Positions 1 to 8,351 of a stretch of 64,000 bases of DNA are shown here, piece after piece. Origin of the DNA: Lentimicrobium sp. (GTDB lineage: Bacteria; Bacteroidota; Bacteroidia; Bacteroidales; Lentimicrobiaceae); the NCBI GenBank assembly GCA_024709105.1, contig JANJXJ010000030.1, positions 1 to 64,000 on the forward strand, in the 5' to 3' direction. Each line of letters begins with the position of its first letter. Position 1 is the first letter of the stretch. The translations under genes and the position numbers were made by a program. The notes beneath the pieces are model-generated. The model was not told where the DNA came from, did no database searches, and was given only the letters and a program-made list of their open reading frames with translations.

Positions 1-606
1 ACCGGCTGCCATGGGGGTGGGCAATGGTTGACCTGATTTCGAAGGAAGCAGTTTCTTCATTACATTATAAAAGTCCTTTTCTCCATTACTTCCCGGAGGA
101 GAATTAAAATGGATGTGTTTTTCAATAACTGCAGCAGTTGCTGCTATTTGCCCTGTAATCTCAGCAGTAGCTTCAACTACAAGAGTCACAAACAAGGTGT
201 CCTGAGTTGCTGATAAGCGTTGAAATGCCATAAGGTTACAGGGAGATGGCACAGCATACCGCTGATTCACTGTGTTGATGTTCCATCCGTTGGGGTGCCC
301 GTTGTAATAATTACCATCCAGCACTGAGTTGGGAACGCTGGTTACGTTGTAAAATGAGGTTCTGCCTGCATTGTCAACTGTATTGTGGTTGTACATAGGG
401 TCGTATCCCGGCCAGCTGGTATGTACACTGATGGAAGTAATCTTATCGGGGTTGTTCACCAGCAAGGTATGAATAGATGGGTTGTAGGTGGCACATGGGC
501 CGCAGCTGGCTTGTGTAAAATGCTCAAGCAGCACCAGGCGCTGTGATTGTGCAAATAACACAGATGCACTGATTAACAATGCGGTAAGCAGAGTAATTTT
601 TTTCAT
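1..606 (-). CDS. Omp28-like secreted thioredoxin-fold protein (3' end outside window)
   Basis: This reverse-strand frame is open for 202 codons from an ATG at 606 and runs off the left edge, so its C-terminus is missing. The N-terminus is a Sec signal peptide (MKKITLLTALLISASVLFAQ), with cleavage expected after the AQ. The mature part starts RLVLLEHFTQASCGPC, the usual opening of Omp28/thioredoxin-like envelope proteins of Bacteroidota: a short strand, then a CxxC (CGPC) motif. Later segments such as DGNYYNGHPNGW fit the same family. The likely place is the periplasm or outer membrane. A role in thiol-disulfide chemistry is inferred from CGPC only. Whether it also ends in a T9SS sorting domain cannot be seen. 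It is transcribed divergently from the next gene. Confidence 0.75.
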   Translation of the reverse strand, partial: MKKITLLTALLISASVLFAQSQRLVLLEHFTQASCGPCATYNPSIHTLLVNNPDKITSISVHTSWPGYDPMYNHNTVDNAGRTSFYNVTSVPNSVLDGNYYNGHPNGWNINTVNQRYAVPSPCNLMAFQRLSATQDTLFVTLVVEATAEITGQIAATAAVIEKHIHFNSPPGSNGEKDFYNVMKKLLPSKSGQPLPTPMAAG

Positions 607-703
607 AGTATGTGTTTTGAGGTTGTCGCAGATGCAAATATCTGCATTTTTACATCAGTAAATTCAAAGTTGAAAAGTTTTTAAAAAATATTTTGAAGAT
701 TTC

Positions 704-735
704 TTGCTTTAGTCAATATTATTGTATTAGTTTTG
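704..735 (+). promoter_or_regulatory. Bacteroidota-type promoter for the T9SS cargo gene
   Basis: A TTG (704-706) is followed after 21 bases by TAGTTTTG (728-735), matching the Bacteroidota -33/-7 pattern TTTG ... TAnnTTTG. Transcription would begin near 742, giving a leader of about 100 bases before the ATG at 846. The motif match is seen; promoter activity is inferred. The rest of 607-845 is AT-rich with no other gene. Confidence 0.4.
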
Positions 736-845
736 TGCCATGCAAGAAGGCTATGACTGCGTAAAATCAATAATTTATTTGATTAAATTGATGGTTTTGG
801 CTTGATTTTTGCATCAATTTTGGTGTTTTCTAATGTCATTTTATT

Positions 846-1580
846 ATGAAAAGATTACTACTTTCTCTCTCTGCCGGCCTTTTAATGGTTTCTACTGTAT
901 TTTCCCAGTCTTTTGTAGTTAAAGATAAAGAAGGAAATGAAGTTACAGGTCAAACCATTGATCACTATTGTGCACCCAGTTATGGTTTTGGTTCTATTGG
1001 TCTCGATGTTTTTAATGTAGCCTCTACCGCCAAAAATGTGAAAGTCAGAAAATACGATAATAGCCTTGTAGAAGGTTCATTTTCGAACATTTGCTGGGTT
1101 GCCTGTTACCCAGATTTCGTACTTGAATCACCAGATCCGATTCTGATTGAGCCCGGAACTTTCTCCCCAAACTTTACTGGAGACATCACTTATGGTGCTA
1201 TTCAAGGTACTTCAACTGTTAAGTTTGTATTTTTTGATATGGACAATGCTCAGGATTCAAGTTTTGTTGTAATCAATTTTATTATTGGAACTTTGGGAGT
1301 TAACAATCCTGCCGCAATCAAATCTGCAACTGTTTCGAATGCTTATCCCAATCCTGCTGTTTCGGCTACCAATATTGATTACCGACTGCCTTCCGGCGTA
1401 AGCAATGCAAAAATTAAAATCAATACTTTGCTGGGTACAACCATTCGCGAAATTTCTTTGTCAAACAGCGAAGGTAAAGCACAGGTTGATGTGTCTAATC
1501 TTTCAAACGGAATTTACGTTTACACTCTTTTTGTAAATAATTCAGCTGTTGCCACACGAAAATTCGTGGTTCAGCGTTAA
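846..1580 (+). CDS. Small secreted protein with T9SS type A sorting domain
   Basis: The 244-residue product begins with a Sec signal peptide (MKRLLLSLSAGLLMVSTVFSQ). The middle, about residues 22-150, is a beta-rich module with several cysteines that I do not recognise. The last 80 residues are a standard type A sorting domain: AYPNPAV, an alternating-strand core, the segment DVSNLSNGIYVYTLFV and the ending RKFVVQR. Such domains carry proteins through the T9SS and are removed on anchoring at the cell surface. The product is therefore probably surface-exposed or released. It has its own promoter and a strong terminator and so is likely monocistronic. The function of the mature module is unknown. 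Confidence 0.8.
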   Translation: MKRLLLSLSAGLLMVSTVFSQSFVVKDKEGNEVTGQTIDHYCAPSYGFGSIGLDVFNVASTAKNVKVRKYDNSLVEGSFSNICWVACYPDFVLESPDPILIEPGTFSPNFTGDITYGAIQGTSTVKFVFFDMDNAQDSSFVVINFIIGTLGVNNPAAIKSATVSNAYPNPAVSATNIDYRLPSGVSNAKIKINTLLGTTIREISLSNSEGKAQVDVSNLSNGIYVYTLFVNNSAVATRKFVVQR

Positions 1581-1627
1581 ACTTACTCATACTTGTTTTA
1601 CTAGGATTACTTGTTTAGCTTAATGTG

Positions 1628-1661
1628 ATGAAGGCCCCGCATTTGCGGGGTTCTTCATTTT
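1628..1661 (+). terminator. Rho-independent terminator, target site of the group IIC intron
   Basis: The stem GAAG plus CCCCGC pairs with GCGGGG plus CTTC around an ATTT loop and is followed by a short T run (1658-1661). It lies 47 bases after the stop of the T9SS gene. The intron begins two bases after this T run, which is the usual insertion position for group IIC introns. Confidence 0.85.
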
Positions 1662-2089
1662 AGTATGTCGGGCATGATATTAAGCTAACAGGATGAGAGT
1701 TCCTGTATGTGCCGAGTTGATAGGAAACATTAGCGAATGACAAGGGTGTTGTGGGCAACTGCAAATCCGAAAGAAGTCATCAGCAAATCTGAAGTTTTGA
1801 CGTACAGAAATCTGATATAAGGCTCACATTGAGAGGGCAACTGAGCTATAGATTGGGAACGCCCAAAATTCAACCGTAACTCAAATGAGTAAATCAGGCA
1901 AAACGCAGAGAAAGTTTAATATCTTATCCCGAGAGGTCTTGTAGTTTGCACCAACAGTGCAGAACGAGCAGTGATGTAAGTTTATATTCTACAAGAAGTC
2001 AGCAGAGGACATAGTATTCGGTGTAGGAACAATACCGAAGAAGGTCTGAATTTTTTAATTTAAGGAGCAGTTAGTTCAAAATTTGTTTT

Positions 2090-3502
2090 ATGAAGCAACA
2101 GCAAGAGATAACCTACCAATTAGACCTGTTTAATCAAACGGGACAGGAGGTTATCCGCCCTTTTGCCCAAAGTGAAGCCGTAAGCGGAGCTTTACCAACA
2201 AAGGCGTTGCAAATAAAAGGAGCAGGCGAACAAGAACGAGCCTTAACCCACGATTTAATGGGAGCGATATTGTGTCATAGCAATATCCGTCAAGCTTACA
2301 GACAGGTAAAGCAGAACAAAGGAGTAGCAGGCATCGACCAAACGGATGTTGGAGAGTTTTCAGGGTGGTATGCAGAAAAAGGAGAAATCCTAATAAGCAA
2401 ACTACAACAAGGCACTTACCAACCACAAGGAGTAAAGCAAGTTGAAATCCCCAAGCCCAATGGAGGCAAACGCAAATTAGGTATCCCAACTGTAACGGAC
2501 AGGATAATCCAACAAGCGATTGCACAGGTTTTAAGTCCGATTTATGAGCGAAAATTTTCCGACCGTAGCTATGGTTTTCGTCCCAATAGGAGTGCACATC
2601 AAGCACTCAAAAAGGGGAGCGAATATGTAGAGCAGGGTAGAATATACGTTGTAGATATGGATTTGAAAACGTTCTTCGATGTAGTCAATCACGACCGCTT
2701 AATGTATCGACTATCAACCACCATTGGCGATAAAACGTTATTGGGATTGATACGCAAATACTTACAAAGCGGTATAATGATAGACGGAGTTGTAAGCCAA
2801 CGCACCGAAGGCACACCGCAAGGCAGCCCACTCTCGCCCTTGTTGTCTAACATAGTTTTAGACGAATTGGATAAAGAGTTGGAGCGTAGGGGACACAAAT
2901 TTGTTCGCTATGCCGACGATTGCAACATCTATGTACGCAGCCAAGAGGCAGGCGAAAGAGTAATGGAGTCGCTGAGCAACTTTATCGAAAACAAACTTAA
3001 ACTACTTGTCAATAGAGAAAAGAGCCAAGTATGTCAAGTTAACCAAACCAAATTTTTGGGACACACCATCCAAATTGATGGTAACCTGAGTATCGCAAAG
3101 AAAAGTGTTGAACGCTTTAAGGAAAAAATACGCAAGATAACCAAGCGCAACAGAGGCATAAAGTTCGAACAAATAATTGCCGAACTTATCCCTGTTATGC
3201 GAGGTTGGCTGAACTATTTTCACAAAGCCCGATGTAAAAGTTTATTGAAAGAACTTGATTCTTGGATACGCAGAAAACTTCGGTGCTACCGATTAAAGCA
3301 ATGTAAACGTGTATTTACGCTACAACAATTTTTGAAAAGCAGAGGTGTTGAAACTTGGCAAAGCTGGATTTTGGCTTCATCAGGCAAAGGGTATTGGCGT
3401 AAATCGGGTTGTCCGCAAATGCACCAAGCACTTAGTATCAAGTGGTTTGACGAGGTAGGTTTGTACAACCTGTCATTAAATTACACAAGGTTTAACAATT
3501 AA
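2090..3502 (+). CDS. ltrA: Group IIC intron reverse transcriptase/maturase
   Basis: This 470-residue protein is encoded in intron domain IV. Reverse transcriptase blocks are visible in order: NKGVAGIDQ, RKLGIPTVTDRIIQQAI, YGFRPNRSAHQAL, the catalytic VVDMDLKTFFDVVNH, EGTPQGSPLSPLLSNI and FVRYADDCNIYV with the YADD metal-binding pair. The maturase (X/thumb) domain follows (MRGWLNYFHKA; SWIRRKLRCYRLKQCKR), and the C-terminus has the KGYWRKSG and QMHQAL segments typical of group IIC enzymes. There is no HNH endonuclease domain, as expected for class C, which uses the terminator hairpin as target. The protein helps the RNA fold and splice and copies it into DNA. An N-terminal extension of roughly 50 residues precedes the first RT block. 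No frameshift is seen. Confidence 0.93.
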   Translation: MKQQQEITYQLDLFNQTGQEVIRPFAQSEAVSGALPTKALQIKGAGEQERALTHDLMGAILCHSNIRQAYRQVKQNKGVAGIDQTDVGEFSGWYAEKGEILISKLQQGTYQPQGVKQVEIPKPNGGKRKLGIPTVTDRIIQQAIAQVLSPIYERKFSDRSYGFRPNRSAHQALKKGSEYVEQGRIYVVDMDLKTFFDVVNHDRLMYRLSTTIGDKTLLGLIRKYLQSGIMIDGVVSQRTEGTPQGSPLSPLLSNIVLDELDKELERRGHKFVRYADDCNIYVRSQEAGERVMESLSNFIENKLKLLVNREKSQVCQVNQTKFLGHTIQIDGNLSIAKKSVERFKEKIRKITKRNRGIKFEQIIAELIPVMRGWLNYFHKARCKSLLKELDSWIRRKLRCYRLKQCKRVFTLQQFLKSRGVETWQSWILASSGKGYWRKSGCPQMHQALSIKWFDEVGLYNLSLNYTRFNN

Positions 3503-3507
3503 AAGAA

Positions 3508-3537
3508 ACCGCCGTGTGCGAGAGCATGCACGGTGGT
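3508..3537 (+). ncRNA. Group II intron domain V
   Basis: ACCGCCGTG (3508-3516) pairs with CACGGTGGT (3529-3537) with one G-T wobble. The tip is a TGC-GAGA-GCA tetraloop stem, and a two-base bulge (3527-3528) sits on the 3' side. The catalytic triad reads CGC (3510-3512), the form seen in class C introns rather than AGC. It lies six bases after the maturase stop. Confidence 0.85.
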
Positions 3538-3713
3538 GTGAGAGGGCGGGGGAGTAATCCCCCTACCTACTCGATTGAAGGAAGGCTATTTATTTCTATT
3601 CCCTCTGCTTGATTTTTTTTATCCTGCTTTTTCTTCTATTATAAAACCCGGTTTTAAAGCAATATCCTTCTTCCATTTTACATCTTAAATATTTTTAAAA
3701 AACTGCGGTTTTG

Positions 3714-3745
3714 TTGGGTTAATATTGATTTTATTTCTAAATTTG
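3714..3745 (+). promoter_or_regulatory. Promoter of the DoxX/3-keto-glycoside operon
   Basis: TTG (3714-3716), 21 bases, then TAAATTTG (3738-3745) match the Bacteroidota promoter pattern. Transcription would start near 3752, about 100 bases before the first gene. The remaining bases between the intron and this gene (3576-3851) show no ORF. Confidence 0.5.
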
Positions 3746-3851
3746 GACATGCATTTTCCCGATCAGGGACTATTCAGGGTTACCGCATTTTTCAACATGA
3801 AATTATTTGTTCGGATGAGGTGTTTTACCTCATTGGTTTAATGCTTTGTGT

Positions 3852-4331
3852 ATGCAATATTCAAAAACAGGACTCGTTTCGCTCGTTATTCTGCGCATGG
3901 CCATTGGCTGGCATTTTTTTTATGAAGGCATGGTAAAAATACTGAACCCAGCCTGGACCTCAAAAGCCTATCTGCTTGATTCGGGGGGCATCTTTAAAAG
4001 CCTGTTTGAATGGATGGCCACAAACAGCAAGGTTTTATTATTTACTGATTTTTTAAATGAATGGGGACTGGCACTGATTGGTTTTTCTCTTCTAACAGGC
4101 TGGTTTACTAAGTTTTCTTCAATAAGTGGAATGCTGTTGCTGCTGTTTTATTATCTGTCGCATCCTGCTTTTCCGGGTATTGAATACCTTTTTCCATCGG
4201 ATGGTAGCTATTTCATTATAAATAAAACTCTCGTTGAACTGTTTGCCCTATTTGTTATCTATTCATTCCCCACTTCACATATAGTTGGAATAGAGCGCTT
4301 AGTGGTAAAAAGAAAAACTCAATCGCAATGA
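3852..4331 (+). CDS. DoxX-like integral membrane protein
   Basis: About 159 residues with four hydrophobic segments, roughly residues 8-28, 63-85, 88-108 and 125-145, in the arrangement of the DoxX family. The family includes the small subunit of thiosulfate:quinone oxidoreductase and many uncharacterised membrane proteins. I start at the ATG at 3852; a TTG two codons upstream gives a slightly longer frame but has no support. The stop overlaps the start of the next gene by four bases (ATGA), so the two are translationally coupled. That coupling to an exported dehydrogenase suggests, by inference only, a membrane partner in passing electrons to the quinone pool. Confidence 0.75.
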   Translation: MQYSKTGLVSLVILRMAIGWHFFYEGMVKILNPAWTSKAYLLDSGGIFKSLFEWMATNSKVLLFTDFLNEWGLALIGFSLLTGWFTKFSSISGMLLLLFYYLSHPAFPGIEYLFPSDGSYFIINKTLVELFALFVIYSFPTSHIVGIERLVVKRKTQSQ

Positions 4332-5893
4332 GCGACAACAATCAAAAACCTAAAAAAGGCATTTCGCGCCGCGATGTACTTGCCGGCCTCGCATCACTGC
4401 CTCTGCTCGGAGCCCTGGGATATGGCCTTTATCTTAATTCGCAGGATCGCAAAAAATACAGTGCTGATATTCTTCACAATATTAAACCTGTTATTCCCAA
4501 AGGAATTCCGCCATTGGTTGAAGGACCAGAACTCAGGCTTGGGTTAGTTGGCACGGGGGGCCGTGGCCGATACATTATGAAAGCGCTGGGGTTTGTAAAT
4601 CCGGCACGTATTGATGAATGGAACAGCAATGCAGCAACCGACAAATACTGGGAAGAATACCTGAAAGAATTTCGGAATCAGGAAAACCTGAACGTTAAAA
4701 TCACTGCTGTATGCGATGTTTTTGATAACAATGCTGAAAGCGGAATGGCTGCCGGAGCCAATATTCACAGGAATGGAACCAACGGAAACATGGGAGATGC
4801 TCCCAAACGCTTCCTTACCTATCAGGAGTTGTGCGCTTCGCCCGATGTGGATGCTGTAATCATCGCCACGCCCGATCATCTGCATGTGCCGGTGGTGCTG
4901 GAGGCTGCCAGACATGGTAAACACGTTTATTGCGAAAAACCCTTGTCATGGACAGTCCCCGAAACCTTTGAAGTAAGAAAAGTTGTAAAAGATACCGGAA
5001 TTGTTTTTCAGCTGGGACATCAGGGCAGGCAAACCGAAAGTTATCAGGTTGCCCGTTCATTGATTGAGCAGGATGTTATTGGCAAAATCTCGCTCATCGA
5101 AGTGTGTACCAACCGGAACGACCCCAACGGGGCTTGGGTGTATGATATTGACCCGGCAGCCAGTGAACAGACCATTGACTGGAAACAATTTATTGGCCCT
5201 GCTCCCTGGCACGATTTCAGCCTGGAACGTTTTTTCAGGTGGCGCTGCTGGTGGGACTACAGCACCGGATTGAGCGGCGACCTGTTTACTCATGAATACG
5301 ATGCGCTCAATCAAATTCTTGATCTGGGAATCCCGCACTCAGCCATGGCTTCGGGAGGAATATATTTTTACAAGGATGGCCGCACAGTTCCCGATGTTCT
5401 GAATATGGCTTTTGAATATCCTGACAAAGACCTGACACTGCTATACAGCGCAACACTCAGCAGCGAAAAAAACAGGGGTAAATCCATTATGGCGCACGAT
5501 GCCTGGATGGAGCTGGATGAAACACTCACAGTTTATCCCGATCGCAGTTCCACCCGTTATCGCGACCAGATTAAACAGGGAATTATAGAACCGGGCAAAC
5601 CTTTGTTCAGCTATATTCCCGGACAAGACCGCATTGATGCCATAACCACACCCACCGAAAAATATTTTGCAGGGCGTGGGCTGCTTTATACCTACCGTGA
5701 TGGTAAAGCAGTGGATACTACCAATTTGCATTTGCGCGAATGGCTCAACTGCATCAGGCTCAACAATGGCGCTCAGCCCAGTTGCGATATTGATCAGGCT
5801 TTTGAAGAAGCCATTACCGCACATATGGGAACAATTTCGTACCATGAAGGCCGGAGAACTTACTGGGACAAAGAAAAGGAAGAGATTGTCTGA
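4328..5893 (+). CDS. Exported Gfo/Idh/MocA family oxidoreductase
   Basis: A 521-residue protein with a twin-arginine export signal (SRRDVLAGLASLPLLGALG, residues 13-31). A Rossmann NAD(P)-binding fold starts at LGLVGTGGRG (residues 71-80). The family's DHLHVPVV and GKHVYCEKPLSW follow, with the conserved Glu-Lys-Pro at 203-205. The C-terminal half is the alpha/beta substrate domain, with WRCWWDYSTGLSGDLFTHE as in family members acting on sugars. These enzymes oxidise or reduce sugar hydroxyls or carbonyls; Tat export allows folding around the cofactor in the cytoplasm first. In this operon it probably makes or reduces 3-keto sugars in the periplasm. It is longer than the usual 350-450 residues, with an insertion after the first Rossmann strand (about residues 85-125). 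Confidence 0.87.
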   Translation: MSDNNQKPKKGISRRDVLAGLASLPLLGALGYGLYLNSQDRKKYSADILHNIKPVIPKGIPPLVEGPELRLGLVGTGGRGRYIMKALGFVNPARIDEWNSNAATDKYWEEYLKEFRNQENLNVKITAVCDVFDNNAESGMAAGANIHRNGTNGNMGDAPKRFLTYQELCASPDVDAVIIATPDHLHVPVVLEAARHGKHVYCEKPLSWTVPETFEVRKVVKDTGIVFQLGHQGRQTESYQVARSLIEQDVIGKISLIEVCTNRNDPNGAWVYDIDPAASEQTIDWKQFIGPAPWHDFSLERFFRWRCWWDYSTGLSGDLFTHEYDALNQILDLGIPHSAMASGGIYFYKDGRTVPDVLNMAFEYPDKDLTLLYSATLSSEKNRGKSIMAHDAWMELDETLTVYPDRSSTRYRDQIKQGIIEPGKPLFSYIPGQDRIDAITTPTEKYFAGRGLLYTYRDGKAVDTTNLHLREWLNCIRLNNGAQPSCDIDQAFEEAITAHMGTISYHEGRRTYWDKEKEEIV

Positions 5894-5946
5894 AAGAAAA
5901 GTAACGAAATCGTGTTTTTAAGGCTCATTAATAAAACAAAGATCAA

Positions 5947-6798
5947 ATGGCATCACGAAGAGATTTTCTGAAATCAGTGCCTTTATTTACCGGAGCCATG
6001 GCTTTGGGACTTGGCGCATCATGTATCAACAGTAAAAATGAAAAAGGCATGGACGTTGGAATTCAGCTGTGGACCCTGCGCAATGATGTTGCCCGTGATC
6101 TCGATGGCACGCTCACTGCACTTGCCGGCATGGGATACAATAGTATTGAGGCTTTTGGCTTTGACGGGAAGTTTTTTGGGCGCGATGCTGTTGCTTTTGG
6201 TCAGTTGATAAAGGATCTGGGTATGAGCCTACACAGTACCCATACCGGCATTACATCAGAAAATGCAGATCAGTATGCAGAAGCCGCAGCAAAGGCCGGA
6301 CTGGAATATCTGGTTTTGCCCTCTATGATGGGTCGTTCCGAAGCCACTGCCGATGATTTCAGGAAAACTGCAGCTGAAATGAACCTGATTGGAGCAGCCT
6401 GCAGGAAACACGGGTTGCAATTTGCCTATCACAATCATGATTTTGAGTTCAGGCCGGTTGATGGCGAAATTCCATACGATATTTTTCTCGCTGAAACCGA
6501 TGCTGAATTAGTTCATTTTCAGGCAGATTTGTACTGGATGGTAAAAGCAGGGAAAGATCCGGTTGATTATTTCAGCAAACACCCTTCAAGGTTTTCTACC
6601 TGGCACATCAAAGATATGGCCACAGATGGTGCAAGCTGTATCATTGGTAATGGTAAAATTGATTTTAAAACCATTATGCTGTCGGCTAAAACAGCCGGAC
6701 TAAACAGGATATTTGTTGAGCAGGAACAATATGCCGAGGGCACTCCGCTGCAATGTGCCGAACAAAGCCTGAATTACATTAAAAAGAACCTATTGTAA
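5947..6798 (+). CDS. Exported sugar phosphate isomerase/epimerase-like TIM-barrel protein
   Basis: The 283-residue product has an unusual export signal: a twin-arginine motif (SRRDFLKS, residues 3-10) and then a lipobox LGASC with Cys26, suggesting a Tat-exported lipoprotein. The rest is the AP endonuclease 2/xylose isomerase-like TIM barrel: VGIQLWTLRNDV at the first strand, SIEAFGFDGKFFG, LHSTHTG, AYHNHDFEF with a metal-binding His, WHIKDM, and EQEQYAEG with an acidic metal ligand. Family members isomerise or epimerise sugars and polyols, and some act on 3-keto sugars. The neighbours on both sides are Gfo/Idh/MocA enzymes 18-53 bases away, so it belongs to the same pathway. The exact substrate cannot be told. 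Confidence 0.83.
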   Translation: MASRRDFLKSVPLFTGAMALGLGASCINSKNEKGMDVGIQLWTLRNDVARDLDGTLTALAGMGYNSIEAFGFDGKFFGRDAVAFGQLIKDLGMSLHSTHTGITSENADQYAEAAAKAGLEYLVLPSMMGRSEATADDFRKTAAEMNLIGAACRKHGLQFAYHNHDFEFRPVDGEIPYDIFLAETDAELVHFQADLYWMVKAGKDPVDYFSKHPSRFSTWHIKDMATDGASCIIGNGKIDFKTIMLSAKTAGLNRIFVEQEQYAEGTPLQCAEQSLNYIKKNLL

Positions 6799-6816
6799 AC
6801 AATAAAACCATTTCAG

Positions 6817-8301
6817 ATGGAAGAAAAACCCAACACAAACAATGGAATGGACCGCCGCAGTTTTATCAGGAATTCAGCCCTTACTGCAGCAGGTTTTATG
6901 ATTATGCCCAGCCATGTAATTTCAGGCCTCGGGCATACTGCCCCCAGCGATAAGCTGAACATTGTAGGGGTAGGCGTGGGAGGCCGTGGAGGCGGAGTTA
7001 TCCGCGCAGTGAGCAGCCAGAATATTATCGGACTCTGCGATGTTGACTGGAAGTATTCTGCAAAGATATTCAGCGAATTTCCTGACGCCAAAAAGTACTA
7101 CGACTGGCGCAAGATGTTTGACGAACTGGGTAAATCCATTGATGCAGTTGTTGTTGGAACTCCCGACCACACCCATGCCATCATCAGCATCAATGCCATG
7201 AAGATGGGCAAACATGTGTATTGCGAAAAGCCGCTCACCCATTCAGTTTGGGAGTCGAGGCAAATGGCTGAGGTAGCCAGACAATACAAAGTTGCTACTC
7301 AGATGGGCAATCAGGGAAATTCTGGAGAGGGAATAAGGCAGGTTTGTGAATGGGTATGGGATGGCGCTATCGGCGAAATCCGTGAAGCACATGCCTGGAC
7401 AAACCGCCCCATCTGGCCTCAGGGGCTGGAAAGACCCAAAGAGGTAATGCCGGTGCCCGATACTTTGGCGTGGGACCTTTTCTTAGGCCCTGCAAAAGAG
7501 CGTCCGTACCACTCCATTTATACTCCATGGAACTGGCGCGGCTGGTGGGATTTTGGTACTGGTGCACTGGGCGATATGGCCTGCCATATTATGGATCCGA
7601 TTTTTATGTCACTTAACCTGAAATATCCCACCAAAGTCCAGGGAACCTCCTCGCAGTTCAACACCGAGTCTCCTCCTTTGGCCGAAGTTGTTAAGTATGT
7701 ATTCCCTGCCAGGGAAAAATTCAAAGGTCTCGACATGCCCGAGGTGAATGTTACCTGGTGGGATGGCGGTTTGTTGCCTCCACGTCCCGAAGAACTGCCC
7801 GATGGCGAAATTATGGGCCGCGACGAAAACGGTGGCTGCCTGCTGATTGGCTCCAAAGGAAAGATCATGACAGGTTGTTATGGCAGAGATCCCTTCCTGC
7901 TGCCTTTGGAATACGATAAAGACTACAAGCGTCCTGCCCCCTCAATGCGCAGGGTTACCACCAGCCACGAAATGGATTGGGTGCGTGCCTGCAAGGAAAG
8001 CCCTGAAAACAGAGTAGAAGCCAGCTCATACTTCGGATATTCCGGACCAATGAACGAAATGGTGGTTATGGGTGTTGTGGCTGTAAGGCTTCAGGATCTC
8101 AAACGCGAATTGTTGTGGGATGGCCAGAACATGCGCTTTACCAACATTGGCGACAACGATGAAATCAGAGTGGTGAAAACTGATAAATTTGAAGTGATTG
8201 ACGGACACCCGCACTTCGATACTCAGCATGAAACCATCAAAGCGAAAGCTGCTGCCGAAGAGTATATCAGGCACCATTACCGCGAAGGATGGACCATGTA
8301 A
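6817..8301 (+). CDS. Exported Gfo/Idh/MocA family oxidoreductase, second copy
   Basis: A 494-residue enzyme with a Tat signal (MDRRSFIRNSALTAAGF). The Rossmann fold glycine motif is at residues 51-60 (GVGVGGRGGG), and VYCEKPLTHS holds the conserved Glu-Lys-Pro at 137-139. WNWRGWWDFGTGALGDMACH and MDPIFMSL fit the C-terminal sugar-binding domain, with the His expected near the active site. It is distinct from the first oxidoreductase, so the two may run opposite steps: oxidation of a glycoside hydroxyl and later reduction of the freed keto sugar. The ending IRHHYREGWTM is typical of longer Bacteroidota and Planctomycetes members. Substrate and direction are inferred from context. Confidence 0.87.
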   Translation: MEEKPNTNNGMDRRSFIRNSALTAAGFMIMPSHVISGLGHTAPSDKLNIVGVGVGGRGGGVIRAVSSQNIIGLCDVDWKYSAKIFSEFPDAKKYYDWRKMFDELGKSIDAVVVGTPDHTHAIISINAMKMGKHVYCEKPLTHSVWESRQMAEVARQYKVATQMGNQGNSGEGIRQVCEWVWDGAIGEIREAHAWTNRPIWPQGLERPKEVMPVPDTLAWDLFLGPAKERPYHSIYTPWNWRGWWDFGTGALGDMACHIMDPIFMSLNLKYPTKVQGTSSQFNTESPPLAEVVKYVFPAREKFKGLDMPEVNVTWWDGGLLPPRPEELPDGEIMGRDENGGCLLIGSKGKIMTGCYGRDPFLLPLEYDKDYKRPAPSMRRVTTSHEMDWVRACKESPENRVEASSYFGYSGPMNEMVVMGVVAVRLQDLKRELLWDGQNMRFTNIGDNDEIRVVKTDKFEVIDGHPHFDTQHETIKAKAAAEEYIRHHYREGWTM

Positions 8302-8351
8302 CCATTTTTTTGAACAATATTTTTATTTCAAACTTAATTAAAACACTTAAA

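Larger units (their letters stand above)
1663..3575 (+). mobile_element. Group IIC intron (complete, ORF-containing)
   Basis: The element starts with GTATGTCGGGCATG and has the domain I layout of group IIC introns, including a GATGAGAGTTCC-type segment and, near 1930-2050, the GAGGTCT and AAGTCAGCAGAGG blocks. It carries a maturase ORF in domain IV, a domain V at 3508-3537 and a domain VI hairpin (GGGGG/CCCCC, about 3548-3563), and ends near CTACTCGAT. The 5' end is supported by similarity in remembered form to the Oceanobacillus iheyensis group IIC intron and by its position right after a terminator. The 3' boundary is inferred and may be off by a few bases. It is probably still mobile, since both RNA and protein look intact. 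It is downstream of a gene's terminator, so it should disrupt nothing. Confidence 0.85.

Noticed and set aside
2151-2606. 151-residue open frame opposite the intron maturase
   Set aside because: Leucine/cysteine-rich antisense frame inside the RT domain.
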